Source: Lysobacteraceae bacterium (lineage in GTDB: Bacteria; Pseudomonadota; Gammaproteobacteria; Xanthomonadales; Xanthomonadaceae). From it: DNA of 64,000 nucleotides. The stretch is from the NCBI GenBank assembly GCA_030681035.1, contig JAUXUI010000124.1, positions 17,079 through 81,078 of the forward strand, in the 5' to 3' direction. The position numbers and the translations under genes were made by a program. This document shows, piece by piece, positions 28,479-37,411 of the stretch; positions within the stretch are counted from its first letter, which is position 1; every line of letters begins with the position of its first letter. Under the pieces are notes generated by a model. That model searched no databases. It was not told the origin of the DNA and saw only the letters and a program-made list of their open reading frames with translations.

Positions 28479-29081
28479 TTACAACCAGCCCTGCTGTCGG
28501 GCCAGGCGCCAGGCTTCGATGCGGTTGGCCGCGCCGAGCTTGGAGATGGCCTCGGACAGATAGTTGCGAACCGTACCGCTGCTGAGCACCAGCCGTTCGC
28601 CGATCTGTGCCGTGCTCAATCCTTCGCCGGCCAGCCGCAGCACCGCGCGTTCGCGCTCGCTCAACGGGTCCGCATCACTCCAGGCGGCCACTGCCAACTG
28701 CGGATCGATCGCGCGGCCGCCGTTGTGCACAAGACGCAATGCCTGCGCCAGCTCGTGCGATGGCGCATCTTTCAGCAAATAGCCACGCACCCCGGCGTCG
28801 AGTGCCCGCCGCAGATAGCCGGCGCGACCGAAGGTGGTGAGGATGACTACCCGCGTGTCCAGTTTGGCTTCGTGCACTGCTTGCGCGAGTTCGAGCCCGG
28901 TTTTGCCGGGCATTTCGATGTCGGTCACCAGCAGGTCCGGCGTGTGCGCTTGCACGGCTTGCCAGGCACTGTCGCCATCGCCGGCTTCGGCGATGATGCG
29001 AATATCCGTTTCCAGGCCAAGCAACGCGGCAAGCGCGCCGCGCACCATGGCTTGGTCCTCGGCCAGCACGATACGGATCAT
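28479..29081 (-). CDS. NarL/LuxR-family response regulator of ABC exporter operon
   Basis: About 200 residues from the ATG at 29081, which overlaps the kinase stop by one base (TGATG). The receiver domain has the acidic pocket (AEDQ), the phospho-acceptor Asp54 in TDIEMPG and Lys in YLLKDAP. The C-terminal LuxR-type helix-turn-helix contains LSERERAVLRLAGEGLSTAQ. It is the last gene of a four-gene operon with its cognate kinase and an ABC-2 exporter; by analogy to DesKR and LnrJK-type systems it probably activates that exporter's transcription. Confidence 0.93.
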   Translation of the reverse strand: MIRIVLAEDQAMVRGALAALLGLETDIRIIAEAGDGDSAWQAVQAHTPDLLVTDIEMPGKTGLELAQAVHEAKLDTRVVILTTFGRAGYLRRALDAGVRGYLLKDAPSHELAQALRLVHNGGRAIDPQLAVAAWSDADPLSERERAVLRLAGEGLSTAQIGERLVLSSGTVRNYLSEAISKLGAANRIEAWRLARQQGWL

Positions 29082-30238
29082 CAACTCGCGCTCGCCGTTG
29101 CCGGCAACGCGAAGCGTATCCGGGTTCCGCCGCCCGCCGGGCTGTCGATGTTCAGCGAGCCGCCCAGCGCGACCATGCGTTCGCGCAGGCCCGACAGGCC
29201 ATTGCCGAACGCCGACACGCCGCCGCGGCCATCATCGGAGACGGTCATCTGCACGCCACCGTCCGTGCTTGTTTCGCAATCCACTTCGACCGCGTTGGCG
29301 TCGGCATGGCGGATCACGTTGGTGATCGCCTCGCGCAACGACAAACTCAGCGCCGACTCGACCTGTGGCGGCAGCTGCGGCAGTGTGCAGCGCTGGTCGA
29401 AGTGTACGCCGGCACTGAGTAGTGTCAGTCGCGCCGACGCCAACTCGGCCTCGATGCTGCCGTTGCGAAAGCCGCTCACCGCCTCGCGTACTTGTGCCAG
29501 CGCGCTGCGCGCGACCTGCTGTACATCGGTTATCTGTACCTTGGCGGCAGCCGAATCGACGTCGATCAAGCGACCAGCCAATTCGCTTTTCAAGGCGACC
29601 AGCGACAGCGTGTGGCCCAGCAGATCGTGCAAGTCGCGGGCAATCCGTTCGCGTTCCGCCATGGTTGCCAGCCGTTTGACCTCGGACTGGGTGAGTCGCA
29701 ACTCGGCATTGCGGTGTTCACGCTCACGAGCCATCAAGGTCGCGCTCGCGATGATGCCGCAGATCAGTACCGTGATCGACAGATTGGCGGCAAAAAGCGT
29801 GGTGTTGGGTAGGGTAAACGCATACTCGATGCCGAGCACACTCAACAGCAACAGTGACCAGGCAAGCACCCAACGCGCCGGGAGCATGGCCGCCAGCATG
29901 GCGATGGCGTAGATCACGAAAGTGTTGCCGCCCGGATTGAACGGAACCAGCGCATAGCCGAGCAGTGCCATCAGCAACGCCAGCGGAATGCGATGCGAGC
30001 TTTGGCTGCGGTGGTAGTAAAAGTACAGCGGCACGAAGATCGCGGTTGCGATCAGGCTGGCCCAGATCGCGCTGGCCGGCTGATTCGGCCAGAACAGCAT
30101 CGGCAGAAAGACAAAAAACAGGTAAGCCAACCCCAGCAGCACGCGTGCCCGATGCAGGCCGTCGTTGTCATCGGCAAGCCGTAGAGCATTGCTGGGCAAT
30201 TTGGTCAGCATGGTCGGTTGCCGAATTCGCGCATCCAT
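29081..30238 (-). CDS. Sensor histidine kinase (HisKA_3, DesK-like)
   Basis: A 385-residue protein from the ATG at 30238; the frame opens 32 codons earlier but that stretch overlaps the permease. Five or six hydrophobic helices (about 25-165) form a small membrane sensor with no large periplasmic loop. The dimerisation box ERERIARDLHDLLGHTLSLV contains the phospho-acceptor His, and the HATPase_c domain has DNGRGG-like SDDGRGGVSAFGNGLSGLRERM. It phosphorylates the response regulator encoded immediately downstream. The signal is probably membrane perturbation or a substrate of the neighbouring exporter. Confidence 0.92.
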   Translation of the reverse strand: MDARIRQPTMLTKLPSNALRLADDNDGLHRARVLLGLAYLFFVFLPMLFWPNQPASAIWASLIATAIFVPLYFYYHRSQSSHRIPLALLMALLGYALVPFNPGGNTFVIYAIAMLAAMLPARWVLAWSLLLLSVLGIEYAFTLPNTTLFAANLSITVLICGIIASATLMAREREHRNAELRLTQSEVKRLATMAERERIARDLHDLLGHTLSLVALKSELAGRLIDVDSAAAKVQITDVQQVARSALAQVREAVSGFRNGSIEAELASARLTLLSAGVHFDQRCTLPQLPPQVESALSLSLREAITNVIRHADANAVEVDCETSTDGGVQMTVSDDGRGGVSAFGNGLSGLRERMVALGGSLNIDSPAGGGTRIRFALPATASAS

Positions 30239-30245
30239 GGCTTCA

Positions 30246-31013
30246 TCATAGTGCCTGCCAGCGGCGTGCGGCCAATGCCGTGAAGACGGCGGTGAAGGCG
30301 AGCAGCACGCCGATATGCAGCCAGGGCTGGGCAATCGGCGCTTGCCCGATCACGCCCAGCGCCAACTGGCTCAAATGCCATGCTGGCCAGATTGGCGCCA
30401 GTTGCTGCACCCACGACGGGAACGCAAACAACGGCATCCACAGACCCGACAGCACTGCCATCGGCATGTAAATCAGATTGACCACTGCCACCGCACCCTG
30501 GCCCTTGACCAGGGTGCCGATCAACAATCCCAACGCACTGAACGGCAAGGTGCCGATCAACATCGTGAAGACCAGCAGCAGCCAGGTGCTGGGCGGCATG
30601 CGCACACCAGCCAGAACAAACGCCGCCGCCGACAGCAGCAGCACCGTGATCAGCGCAAACAACAGGCTCATCGCGATCTTGGCGAGAAAATAGGCGCTGA
30701 CCGGCATCGGCGACACGCGTTTGAGTTGCAGCAGGCCCTGTTCACGCTCCATTGCAACCCCGACGCCAAAACCGAACAGGGCGGGGCCAACCACGCCAAA
30801 CACACAGAAGGTCGCGAGCATGTAGGTGGCCTTGTCGTAGTCGTGCCACTGGCCCGACAGGACCACCGCGAACATCACATAGAACACCAGCGGGAACAGC
30901 AGGGTAGGGACTGCGAACGATGGCGCGCGCAGCACTTTGAGGAATTCGTACCAGGATTCAATCCGAACGATACCGAACAACGATGGCGCGACACGATCGG
31001 CAATGGCGTTCAT
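30246..31013 (-). CDS. ABC-2 type transporter permease
   Basis: A 255-residue integral membrane protein with six predicted helices, starting at the ATG at 31013 that overlaps the ATPase stop by ATGA. Features of the ABC-2 family include VGPALFGFGVGVAMEREQGLLQLKRVSPMP, in which the ExxxG-type coupling helix follows the second membrane span. It would form an exporter with the ATPase encoded upstream; the kinase gene begins 7 bp downstream. The exported substrate could be a lipid, peptide or antibiotic. Confidence 0.9.
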   Translation of the reverse strand: MNAIADRVAPSLFGIVRIESWYEFLKVLRAPSFAVPTLLFPLVFYVMFAVVLSGQWHDYDKATYMLATFCVFGVVGPALFGFGVGVAMEREQGLLQLKRVSPMPVSAYFLAKIAMSLLFALITVLLLSAAAFVLAGVRMPPSTWLLLVFTMLIGTLPFSALGLLIGTLVKGQGAVAVVNLIYMPMAVLSGLWMPLFAFPSWVQQLAPIWPAWHLSQLALGVIGQAPIAQPWLHIGVLLAFTAVFTALAARRWQAL

Positions 31014-31921
31014 GCGGCTTGCTCCTGAATGCTGGCGGCACTGATTGAAAGAACGGCATCTTCGAGGCTGAGCGCGGAAACCTCGATATCCGCCAGGTGC
31101 GGGTCGGCGGCGAGCAATCGCCGCAACAGCGCTTCGGCATGGCGGCTGCGACATTCGATGCGGTCACGGTCGGCGTGTAGATGTTCCACTTCGGGCCAAC
31201 TGGCAAGCTCGCGCGTGCTCAGGTTGGAGCGAAAACGCAGTCGCTTGCCGGAGGCGAATGCCTTGATCTGCGCCGGGCTGCCGCTTGCCACTACACGGCC
31301 ATCGGTGAGCATGACGATGTGATCGGCGAGCGCATCGGCTTCCTCCAGGTAATGGGTGGTCAGCACGATGGCGGTGCCGGCATCGCGCATGGCGGTCAGT
31401 ACCGCCCACAGGCTGCGTCGCGCTTCGACATCGAGACCGACGGTCGGCTCATCCACGAATAGCAGGTCGGGCTGGCCGCAAATCGCCAGCGCAAACTGTA
31501 CCCGCCGTTTTTGGCCTCCCGACAGCATGCCATAGGCCTGATGCGCGAATGACGTGACGCCGGCAAGCGTCAGCGTTTCGTCCACCGGGCGCGGCTGCGG
31601 GTAATACGCCGAGAACTGGCGCACCAGCTCGACCGCGCGCAGCGTCGCGGGCAGTTCGGTATCCTGCAACATCACCCCGAACCGGCGACGATTGTCGGCG
31701 AACAACGGATCGGCGCCGAACGTCGATGCATGGCCGGAATCAACGCTCAGGCGACCGGTCAACAGGCCGATTGCGGTAGTCTTGCCGGCGCCATTCGGGC
31801 CGAGGATGGCGAGCATCTCACCAGCGTGCAACGCAAGATCGATGCCGGCCAACGCGGTGCGCCCGGCAAAGGATTTGTTGGCACCGCGCAGTTCGGCGAC
31901 GAGTGTGGGTTGGGTGGGCAC
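31010..31921 (-). CDS. ABC transporter ATP-binding protein
   Basis: A 303-residue ATPase from GTG at 31921, selected because AGGAG lies 8 nt upstream; longer in-frame forms add an unlikely N-terminus. Walker A GPNGAGKTT, signature LSGGQKRR, Walker B LLFVDEPTVGLD and the switch His in LTTHYLEEAD are all intact. The C-terminal 80 residues are the usual DUF4162-like tail of drug and lipid exporters. First gene of the exporter/two-component operon (31921 to 28479). Confidence 0.94.
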   Translation of the reverse strand: MPTQPTLVAELRGANKSFAGRTALAGIDLALHAGEMLAILGPNGAGKTTAIGLLTGRLSVDSGHASTFGADPLFADNRRRFGVMLQDTELPATLRAVELVRQFSAYYPQPRPVDETLTLAGVTSFAHQAYGMLSGGQKRRVQFALAICGQPDLLFVDEPTVGLDVEARRSLWAVLTAMRDAGTAIVLTTHYLEEADALADHIVMLTDGRVVASGSPAQIKAFASGKRLRFRSNLSTRELASWPEVEHLHADRDRIECRSRHAEALLRRLLAADPHLADIEVSALSLEDAVLSISAASIQEQAA

Positions 31922-32157
31922 GGTGCGACTCCTGCAACAGGGTAGAGTCAGCATGCGCGGTTGCGCGAGCGCCTCGTAGTGGCGGTTGTCGTTGCCTTTG
32001 GCTGACAACTGTCATGATGGCGCGAAATGCCGGGTCGCCATGGCGCCGCACTCGTGGGCTCGGTTCGGACCCAAGCGTGTGTGGGTCAGCAAGCCCATTT
32101 CAATGGCCGCGCAGCATTTTGTTCTAGACTTGCCGCGTTGGCACCAAGGAGAGTGTG

Positions 32158-32586
32158 ATGCGCCTTCTCGCTTGCCTCGCGTTCATGGCATGGCTCCCGT
32201 GCCTGGCGAGTTGCGCGCCGCAGGACGTCCCGGAGAACCACGACAAACTGCAGGGCGTTGAGCGGCCGGCGGCGGTACCCATTCACGTGTTGACCGTGGA
32301 TACAGCGGGTTCGTTTACTGCAACTGAGCAGGGCGATTTCATTGACATCAGGCTGCAACAACTGAGTCCCGATGCCGGAACATGGCAACTGTTGCGCCAA
32401 TCCGGAAGTGGCCGCGTTGAGGCGCTGGGGGCCGTAGTGCTTGTGCACGAGAATGCCGGAACCACGCAGGTATTCCATTTCCGGGCCGAACGTGTTGGCT
32501 CACTTGAGCTGGTATTTGTTTTTCACACGGAAGGAAAAACGCCACGACCCGATACGGTCGTGGCGTTCGACATTGCAATCAAATGA
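32158..32586 (+). CDS. Chagasin-like (I42) protease-inhibitor lipoprotein
   Basis: A 142-residue protein from the ATG at 32158, 6 nt after AAGGAG; the GTG one codon earlier is too close to it. The signal peptide ends in the lipobox LASC (near residue 20), so the protein should be membrane anchored. The C-terminal part (TTQVFHFRAERVGSLELVFV and the closing VVAFDIAIK) has the strand pattern of chagasin/ICP inhibitors of papain-like cysteine proteases, but the usual NPTTGY loop is not recognisable, so inhibitory activity is uncertain. Its last codons contain a terminator for the opposite strand. Confidence 0.5.
   Translation: MRLLACLAFMAWLPCLASCAPQDVPENHDKLQGVERPAAVPIHVLTVDTAGSFTATEQGDFIDIRLQQLSPDAGTWQLLRQSGSGRVEALGAVVLVHENAGTTQVFHFRAERVGSLELVFVFHTEGKTPRPDTVVAFDIAIK
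32535..32565 (-). terminator. Intrinsic terminator of the metzincin gene, inside the opposite CDS
   Basis: GCCACGACC (32541-32549) and GGTCGTGGC (32556-32564) form a perfect 9-bp stem with a 6-nt loop, extended by a C-G pair at each end. On the minus strand the stem is followed directly by five T (A-run at 32535-32539). It lies 75-105 bp beyond the stop of the minus-strand metzincin gene, within the last codons of the plus-strand lipoprotein gene. Confidence 0.85.
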
Positions 32587-32638
32587 GCGGTGGCTTTCCG
32601 GCTCAGGCTAGACACCGGTATTGCTGCGGCGTACGGGT

Positions 32639-33739
32639 TCAGTTCACCCGTATCGGCAGATAGGTCGCGTTGTTCGATTCCACTGATTCCGGAATCGCCC
32701 CGTTGTCGTCGATGATCAGCCCGAGCCAGTAGTTTGTTCCGTGTGCCAAGTCCGACGGAATGACCATGGTGGTCGTGGTGGTGTAGACATTGTCGCGACT
32801 CAGGTTGAAGGATGCGCTACCGATCTTTCGATCGAGCGTGGTGATCAGATCGTTGCTGGAAATGTAGTAGCCGACCTGAACACCGTTCTTGGTGTGGGCA
32901 CCATTGTTTTCATAGGTGAACTCGGCGCGTACCGTCTGCCCGCGATCAACGCGGTAACCGGTTTCGCCCGCTACGTTCACCGTTGACAGTACCGCCCCGC
33001 TCGAGTTGTAGATGACGGTTTTGGTGTGGTCGCTGTACTCGCCGGAGGGCCCACTGTATTTCCAGTGCACGACCGCCACATCTTCCCAAGCGGGTGTGCG
33101 CGCGCCATACAGAAACACGGCGCCATCCGAGGCGTCTTCGCCGATGTAGGCCGTTGCGACGGCACCGTTTACATGGATGTGCTCGAAGTCGCTGCCCATG
33201 ATGTTGTATTCGGTGTTGACGTGATTGAGGATCAGGCCATGCCCAAGCTCATGCGCGCCGGTGGTCTGGATTGCCCGCAGCGAGCCGGTGTAACGGATCA
33301 ATGAGGACTTGACCGTGTCCACCGTCCATTGCCACGGCGAGCCGTAGTCGAAAATCACATCGACCTCGTTCATGTGGACGTGGTCACCAAAGAACCAGTA
33401 GCAGGTCCAGTACTGATAGGCGACTGCCGGCGCGCCTGCGAGTATCGAGCCGGTGCCGCCCCAGATTTCGTTCTGGCCGTTGTTGCGGCCCACGCTGCCG
33501 GCATCCATGGATACCGAATAGCGAAAATTGCTGGGGTTGCGGTTGAACTTGGTGACCGTGTCGCGGATGCCGTTCTCCCAGTATCCGGCGGGGAAACTTA
33601 CGGTGCTGGGGCGCACGGTTTGACTGCTGGAATTGAACTTGATGGGATGACCCAGACAATTTTTGTAACTGTAGGCCAACGCCGTTCCGGGCAGGCACAA
33701 CGTGACGCCACATACGGCAAGGGCAATCAACACTTTCAT
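32639..33739 (-). CDS. Exported metzincin-type zinc metalloprotease with CARDB-like C-terminus
   Basis: A 366-residue protein with signal peptide MKVLIALAVCGVTLCLPGTALA and a GGAGGTG ribosome-binding site. The catalytic domain (about 25-225) contains HELGHGLILNH, the HExxHxxGxxH-type metzincin zinc site (here with a Leu in the usual Gly position), followed by a Met-turn in YNIMGS. The C-terminal 140 residues (TVRAEFTYENNGAHTKNGVQ, IIDDNGAIPESVESNNAT) resemble a CARDB adhesion module. Probably secreted; substrate unknown. A strong terminator follows on the minus strand. Confidence 0.85.
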   Translation of the reverse strand: MKVLIALAVCGVTLCLPGTALAYSYKNCLGHPIKFNSSSQTVRPSTVSFPAGYWENGIRDTVTKFNRNPSNFRYSVSMDAGSVGRNNGQNEIWGGTGSILAGAPAVAYQYWTCYWFFGDHVHMNEVDVIFDYGSPWQWTVDTVKSSLIRYTGSLRAIQTTGAHELGHGLILNHVNTEYNIMGSDFEHIHVNGAVATAYIGEDASDGAVFLYGARTPAWEDVAVVHWKYSGPSGEYSDHTKTVIYNSSGAVLSTVNVAGETGYRVDRGQTVRAEFTYENNGAHTKNGVQVGYYISSNDLITTLDRKIGSASFNLSRDNVYTTTTTMVIPSDLAHGTNYWLGLIIDDNGAIPESVESNNATYLPIRVN

Positions 33740-33792
33740 GACGCACCTCCAATCACTATTCGGGTTGCGGATAGACAGCTATCAGGCTCAGA

Positions 33793-34761
33793 CTATTTTC
33801 GAATCACGGGATTGAATTCGTTTTGTTCGTATGCCTTGGCTTCATCGTCGGCTTGAGCCTTGAGTCGTCTTGGCTCGATTTTCTGGGGGACGACGGCAGC
33901 AATCTTCGCAACCATTATTTCTGCCTTCGGATCGATGCTTTTCACCTCGGCTGGGCGCCGCTTGCTGAGTGTCGCGAGACGTTGCGTTTCGGCCAGAAAT
34001 TCGGATAGCGGCATGGCCACGACCTTTTCATCCTGTGCGCTATAACGCTCTTTACCTTGTGCGTCAGCCGATGATTTTGGCCGTGTGAACGTGCCGGCAA
34101 ATTCGACGAATTTCGGCGCCTCGGCTTCGTAGCGGCGGCGGGCAACATCGATCGACATTCTCTCGGTCTTGAGTTGTTCCGCCACCGCGGGGTTTTTCAT
34201 CAATTGATCAAACGTGGGTGCCGGAAAGCGGACTGAACGAAACGCTTTTGGCGGAGTTCCGCGGGAGAGAACTGTGGCTTTGCTGACGCTCCGTACCGGA
34301 GAGCCGAAAGTGTCATAGACGCGATCATCCAGAATGCGGAACCGGCCGCGCTCGCAATACACGAGGGGACAACTCGCATCGCTGGTGTCGCCAACGAAGA
34401 ACAAGTCCTGGTCACCCGCCTGGATGATCGGCACGCCAGAAACGGTCAGAAATCGCCCGGTGCCATCGGGGCCACCGATCATTCGCATCGTGATGACATC
34501 ACCTGGAGCCTTGCCGCGCAGGACCTTGACAATACGGTAGGTCACCACGGTGTAGGGGATAAGCCCTTCGCCTTTCGTTGTGCCACGTGCGTTGCGGTAC
34601 TCGACCTTGGCAGCGGTGCCGAGAAAAACCAGATTGGACTGATCCACCAGACTGGCCATGTCGCCAGCCTTGGCATTCTCCGCTGGGTTATGGGCATGCG
34701 CACCAACGCTCATCAGCGCTGCGGTGAATGCCACGATCAATGCAGCAAAATTGCGTTGCAT
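33793..34761 (-). CDS. Exported protein of unknown function
   Basis: A 322-residue protein from the ATG at 34761, 8 nt after GAGGAG; the frame opens 11 codons earlier. Signal peptide MQRNFAALIVAFTAALMSVGAHA. No family recognised. The N-terminal half (LVDQSNLVFLGTAAKVEYR, YRIVKVLRGKAPGDVITMRM) has an OB-fold-like strand pattern seen in exported proteins of unassigned function; two cysteines (CPLVYC) may form a disulfide. The C-terminal 100 residues are charged and helical (RRRYEAEAPKF, KIEPRRLKAQADDEAKAYEQ). It sits 53 bp before the metzincin gene and 123 bp after the 739-residue gene; the three may be cotranscribed. Confidence 0.55.
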   Translation of the reverse strand: MQRNFAALIVAFTAALMSVGAHAHNPAENAKAGDMASLVDQSNLVFLGTAAKVEYRNARGTTKGEGLIPYTVVTYRIVKVLRGKAPGDVITMRMIGGPDGTGRFLTVSGVPIIQAGDQDLFFVGDTSDASCPLVYCERGRFRILDDRVYDTFGSPVRSVSKATVLSRGTPPKAFRSVRFPAPTFDQLMKNPAVAEQLKTERMSIDVARRRYEAEAPKFVEFAGTFTRPKSSADAQGKERYSAQDEKVVAMPLSEFLAETQRLATLSKRRPAEVKSIDPKAEIMVAKIAAVVPQKIEPRRLKAQADDEAKAYEQNEFNPVIRK

Positions 34762-34884
34762 AGCATGAACTCCTCTCGGTAGTTGTTTGACCAAACACGG
34801 CGCCGGAATGCGATCGGGGCCGGTGCCGGATCGACATCACCCGCGCATCCGCTGCCATCGCGTGCCAGTCCGGAAACCCTTCGT

Positions 34885-37104
34885 TCAGGTGATTTCAAGC
34901 GCAAACGACGCCGTTTCCCAATAGTCGTAACCGTCGATCCGGCTACTGCCAGTGAAGTGCTTTGCGCGCACATGCAGGGTGACGCTGAACGTGCATTTTG
35001 AATTCCCGCCCAACATGCTGGCAAAGCTCGCGCTGCCCGAAGGCACGGCCACACCATTCTCACCAACATCGGTGTGGTTGTTGCCAGCCGATGGTGCCGG
35101 CCCGAGTGCACCGGTGTCGCCATTGAGTCCCCGCTGCCAGCCGATGTCGTATTTCCACATGAACGAATTGCTGTCGTTCAGGCCGGTATCCTCGACACCA
35201 TTGATGTGGTAGGCCTTGAAGCCGATAGCGAACTGGCTGGTAGTGCCGGGCAACTGCGTCATGAACTGGCATTCCGCACTGTTGGCAACACCGTTCCGGC
35301 GCAAATCGACGATGTCGCCACCGACAGGGGTGTTGTCGAGCCAGAAAATATGCGCCGCATCGGCAAATGGCACCGGATCGGTATCAGTCGCCGACATCCA
35401 GCGGCGGAACTGGAACGCTCGCGCTGTGCCCGGTCCGGCGGCGCCATTGGGTTTGACGCGGTCGCCATTCGCGTCGAACGCTTCAATAACCAGCATGTAC
35501 TTGCCGTTGACGAAGCGGGGCTCCGCGGTGTTCCACACCTGATGAAATTGCCCGCTCAAGTAGCGGTGATTGGGCGAGCCCCAGTACGGAACCCTGAACA
35601 AATTGGGTTCTCCGCTGGCGATGTCGGCGGCGGGTATCGGCCCCAGCAGTTCCGGAACGCGCACGACATCGCCCGGAACATCAACCAGCTTGTCCCAGCT
35701 AACCGTGTCGCCCAGTACCATCGGCATGCCGACCGGAGTGCCATTGGCGTTAACGGCGAACACTTTCAGCCGGTAGTACTTCACGATCGATTCCAGCTCC
35801 GGCGAGAACCACAGGCGCAGCCCGAGCGCGCCACCCCACGGGCAATCTGGTGCGTAGGCGGTGGTGTAGGTGCCGTCGTCAGCGTCGAGCGCGGCAACCT
35901 GCGAAACCGCGTTCTGTAGCGGGTAATTGAAATGGAAGGTGCCGTATCGACCGACGTGTTCCAGCATCACGAACGCTGCGCCATCGTTGGGCGGTGGATC
36001 ACCCGGGCCGTCCGCGCACACCCGCGCCTGCGGGTTGTAGGTGCGGATGTTGGCTGGTGTGCCCGCGCTGAAGTATTCGTGCGCAGCGAGGCCATCGTAA
36101 ACAACCGTCAACACACCATTGACGAGTTGCCTGATCTTGTAGGCATAGGTCGTGACGCAATGCCGCGGATGCGGCGGATGCCCCACGCGCAGATAGCAAA
36201 AATCGAAATTGCCGCCGGGCTGAATGGGCGTCTGGCCCACTTCGCGCGTGCTGCAGTGGCAGAAAATCGGGAACAGGTAAGGCCGTGCGTGTACATAAAT
36301 GCGGGCGGCCTCATCCGACAGCGCACGCAGGGCGAGGTAATCCCGGTGCAGAAGTTCCGGCGGCACGGCCGCGAGATCGAGCGTTGTTCTGCGCTGCTGG
36401 ACGGCACGCGCCTTGGCGCGCAGCAACTGCGGGCGCATGGGTGCGATGTCCGGGAGTTGCGGGAACGGCTCGGGGCCGGGGAAGGGGTGAGGAATGGGGT
36501 CGGGAATCGGTATCGGCAAGATATCGAGAATGTCGCGTAGCCGGCCGAGCAAATCGGGAATGTGGATGTGATGGCAGCAGCATTCGTGCTCGTAAATCGA
36601 AATGACGCCATCGCACATCGGCTGGCAATTGAGAGGAAACAGGACGTGTGGCAGCAGCTCCGCAGTGATCGGCTTGATGCGTGCAATTTGCGCCAGCTCG
36701 AACATCGGCCGCAACTCAACGATGTCGAGCAAATCCCAGTACCACGGCCGGCACTTGCGCACACTGCCCGAGACGCAGGCGAACTGGAAATGGAAACGAT
36801 CCCAGATGTCGCGTGGCAAGACGATACCCAGCTTGCGCCAGAGATCGAGCTTTTGTGCTAGACGGTAACTGACCAGGCTCTCCTTGGGCAGCGTTTTGAA
36901 ATCCTCGACATCGGGGCCAAATGCGACCAGCGATGCGATGTCGGAACCGAGGTTCAATGCCTTGCCGTCGTAGCCGCCCACCTTCTTGGTCGCGCGCCCG
37001 GCGCTGTCGATTAGATATGCCGCGAATCTTGGCGCTTGCTCGCCATCTTTGAGGCCGACGAATGTGACCGCCAGGTTGAGGGGTTTCTGGTTGGAGCTTT
37101 TCAT
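34885..37104 (-). CDS. Large protein of unknown function, Cys/His-rich and proline-rich
   Basis: A 739-residue protein from the ATG at 37104 (weak GGTGAT site). No signal peptide or membrane segment and no family recognised. Visible features: a beta-rich N-terminus (LNLAVTFVGLKDGEQ), a cysteine/histidine cluster HECCCHHIHIPD (near 172-183), a proline-rich hinge IPIPDPIPHPFPGPEPFPQL, a second cluster FCHCS (near 290) and a long C-terminal beta-rich region with repeated Trp, Tyr and Asn. The clusters could bind a metal. It is one of four genes preceded by the TCACCCG/CGGGTGA box (37372-37387), 268 bp upstream, directly after the first LuxR-type gene. Confidence 0.5.
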   Translation of the reverse strand: MKSSNQKPLNLAVTFVGLKDGEQAPRFAAYLIDSAGRATKKVGGYDGKALNLGSDIASLVAFGPDVEDFKTLPKESLVSYRLAQKLDLWRKLGIVLPRDIWDRFHFQFACVSGSVRKCRPWYWDLLDIVELRPMFELAQIARIKPITAELLPHVLFPLNCQPMCDGVISIYEHECCCHHIHIPDLLGRLRDILDILPIPIPDPIPHPFPGPEPFPQLPDIAPMRPQLLRAKARAVQQRRTTLDLAAVPPELLHRDYLALRALSDEAARIYVHARPYLFPIFCHCSTREVGQTPIQPGGNFDFCYLRVGHPPHPRHCVTTYAYKIRQLVNGVLTVVYDGLAAHEYFSAGTPANIRTYNPQARVCADGPGDPPPNDGAAFVMLEHVGRYGTFHFNYPLQNAVSQVAALDADDGTYTTAYAPDCPWGGALGLRLWFSPELESIVKYYRLKVFAVNANGTPVGMPMVLGDTVSWDKLVDVPGDVVRVPELLGPIPAADIASGEPNLFRVPYWGSPNHRYLSGQFHQVWNTAEPRFVNGKYMLVIEAFDANGDRVKPNGAAGPGTARAFQFRRWMSATDTDPVPFADAAHIFWLDNTPVGGDIVDLRRNGVANSAECQFMTQLPGTTSQFAIGFKAYHINGVEDTGLNDSNSFMWKYDIGWQRGLNGDTGALGPAPSAGNNHTDVGENGVAVPSGSASFASMLGGNSKCTFSVTLHVRAKHFTGSSRIDGYDYWETASFALEIT

Positions 37105-37371
37105 GATGATCACCATGCGAAGGGTGGGGTGGGTCGGGTTCAAGTACAGGTCGCATCCGGGCAGAACGTCGCGCACCGCTCGCGCCTTGTCCGACCGCGA
37201 CGAGTACGGCTGGGCAAGAAGCGTTCACGATGCTCCCGGGCTCGGAAACATCGATCGCGTGACCGGTTGTCACCGGTGCGTGCCGCATTCCCCATGCGCA
37301 CCTGCTCGCGCGGCAGTCATGCTGTGTACGCGATGCACCGTCAGGCTAGCGCCAGTGATATCGCCTTCGCT

Positions 37372-37387
37372 TCCCCCGTTCGGGTGA
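37372..37387 (-). promoter_or_regulatory. Palindromic box A (TCACCCG-AA-CGGGTGA family)
   Basis: TCCCCCG-TT-CGGGTGA, a palindrome with one mismatch, 24 bp beyond the LuxR copy 1 stop and 268 bp before the 739-residue gene. It is the most diverged of four related boxes in the window (46609, 52145 and 55420 are perfect 16-bp palindromes). The rest of the 307-bp gap 37105-37411 contains no gene I can support. Confidence 0.55.
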
Positions 37388-37411
37388 AAGGCGACATGAA
37401 AACAGGACGCG

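Noticed and set aside
28467..29912. Plus-strand open frame of 481 codons
   Set aside because: Antisense to the well-supported response regulator and histidine kinase; no recognisable protein.
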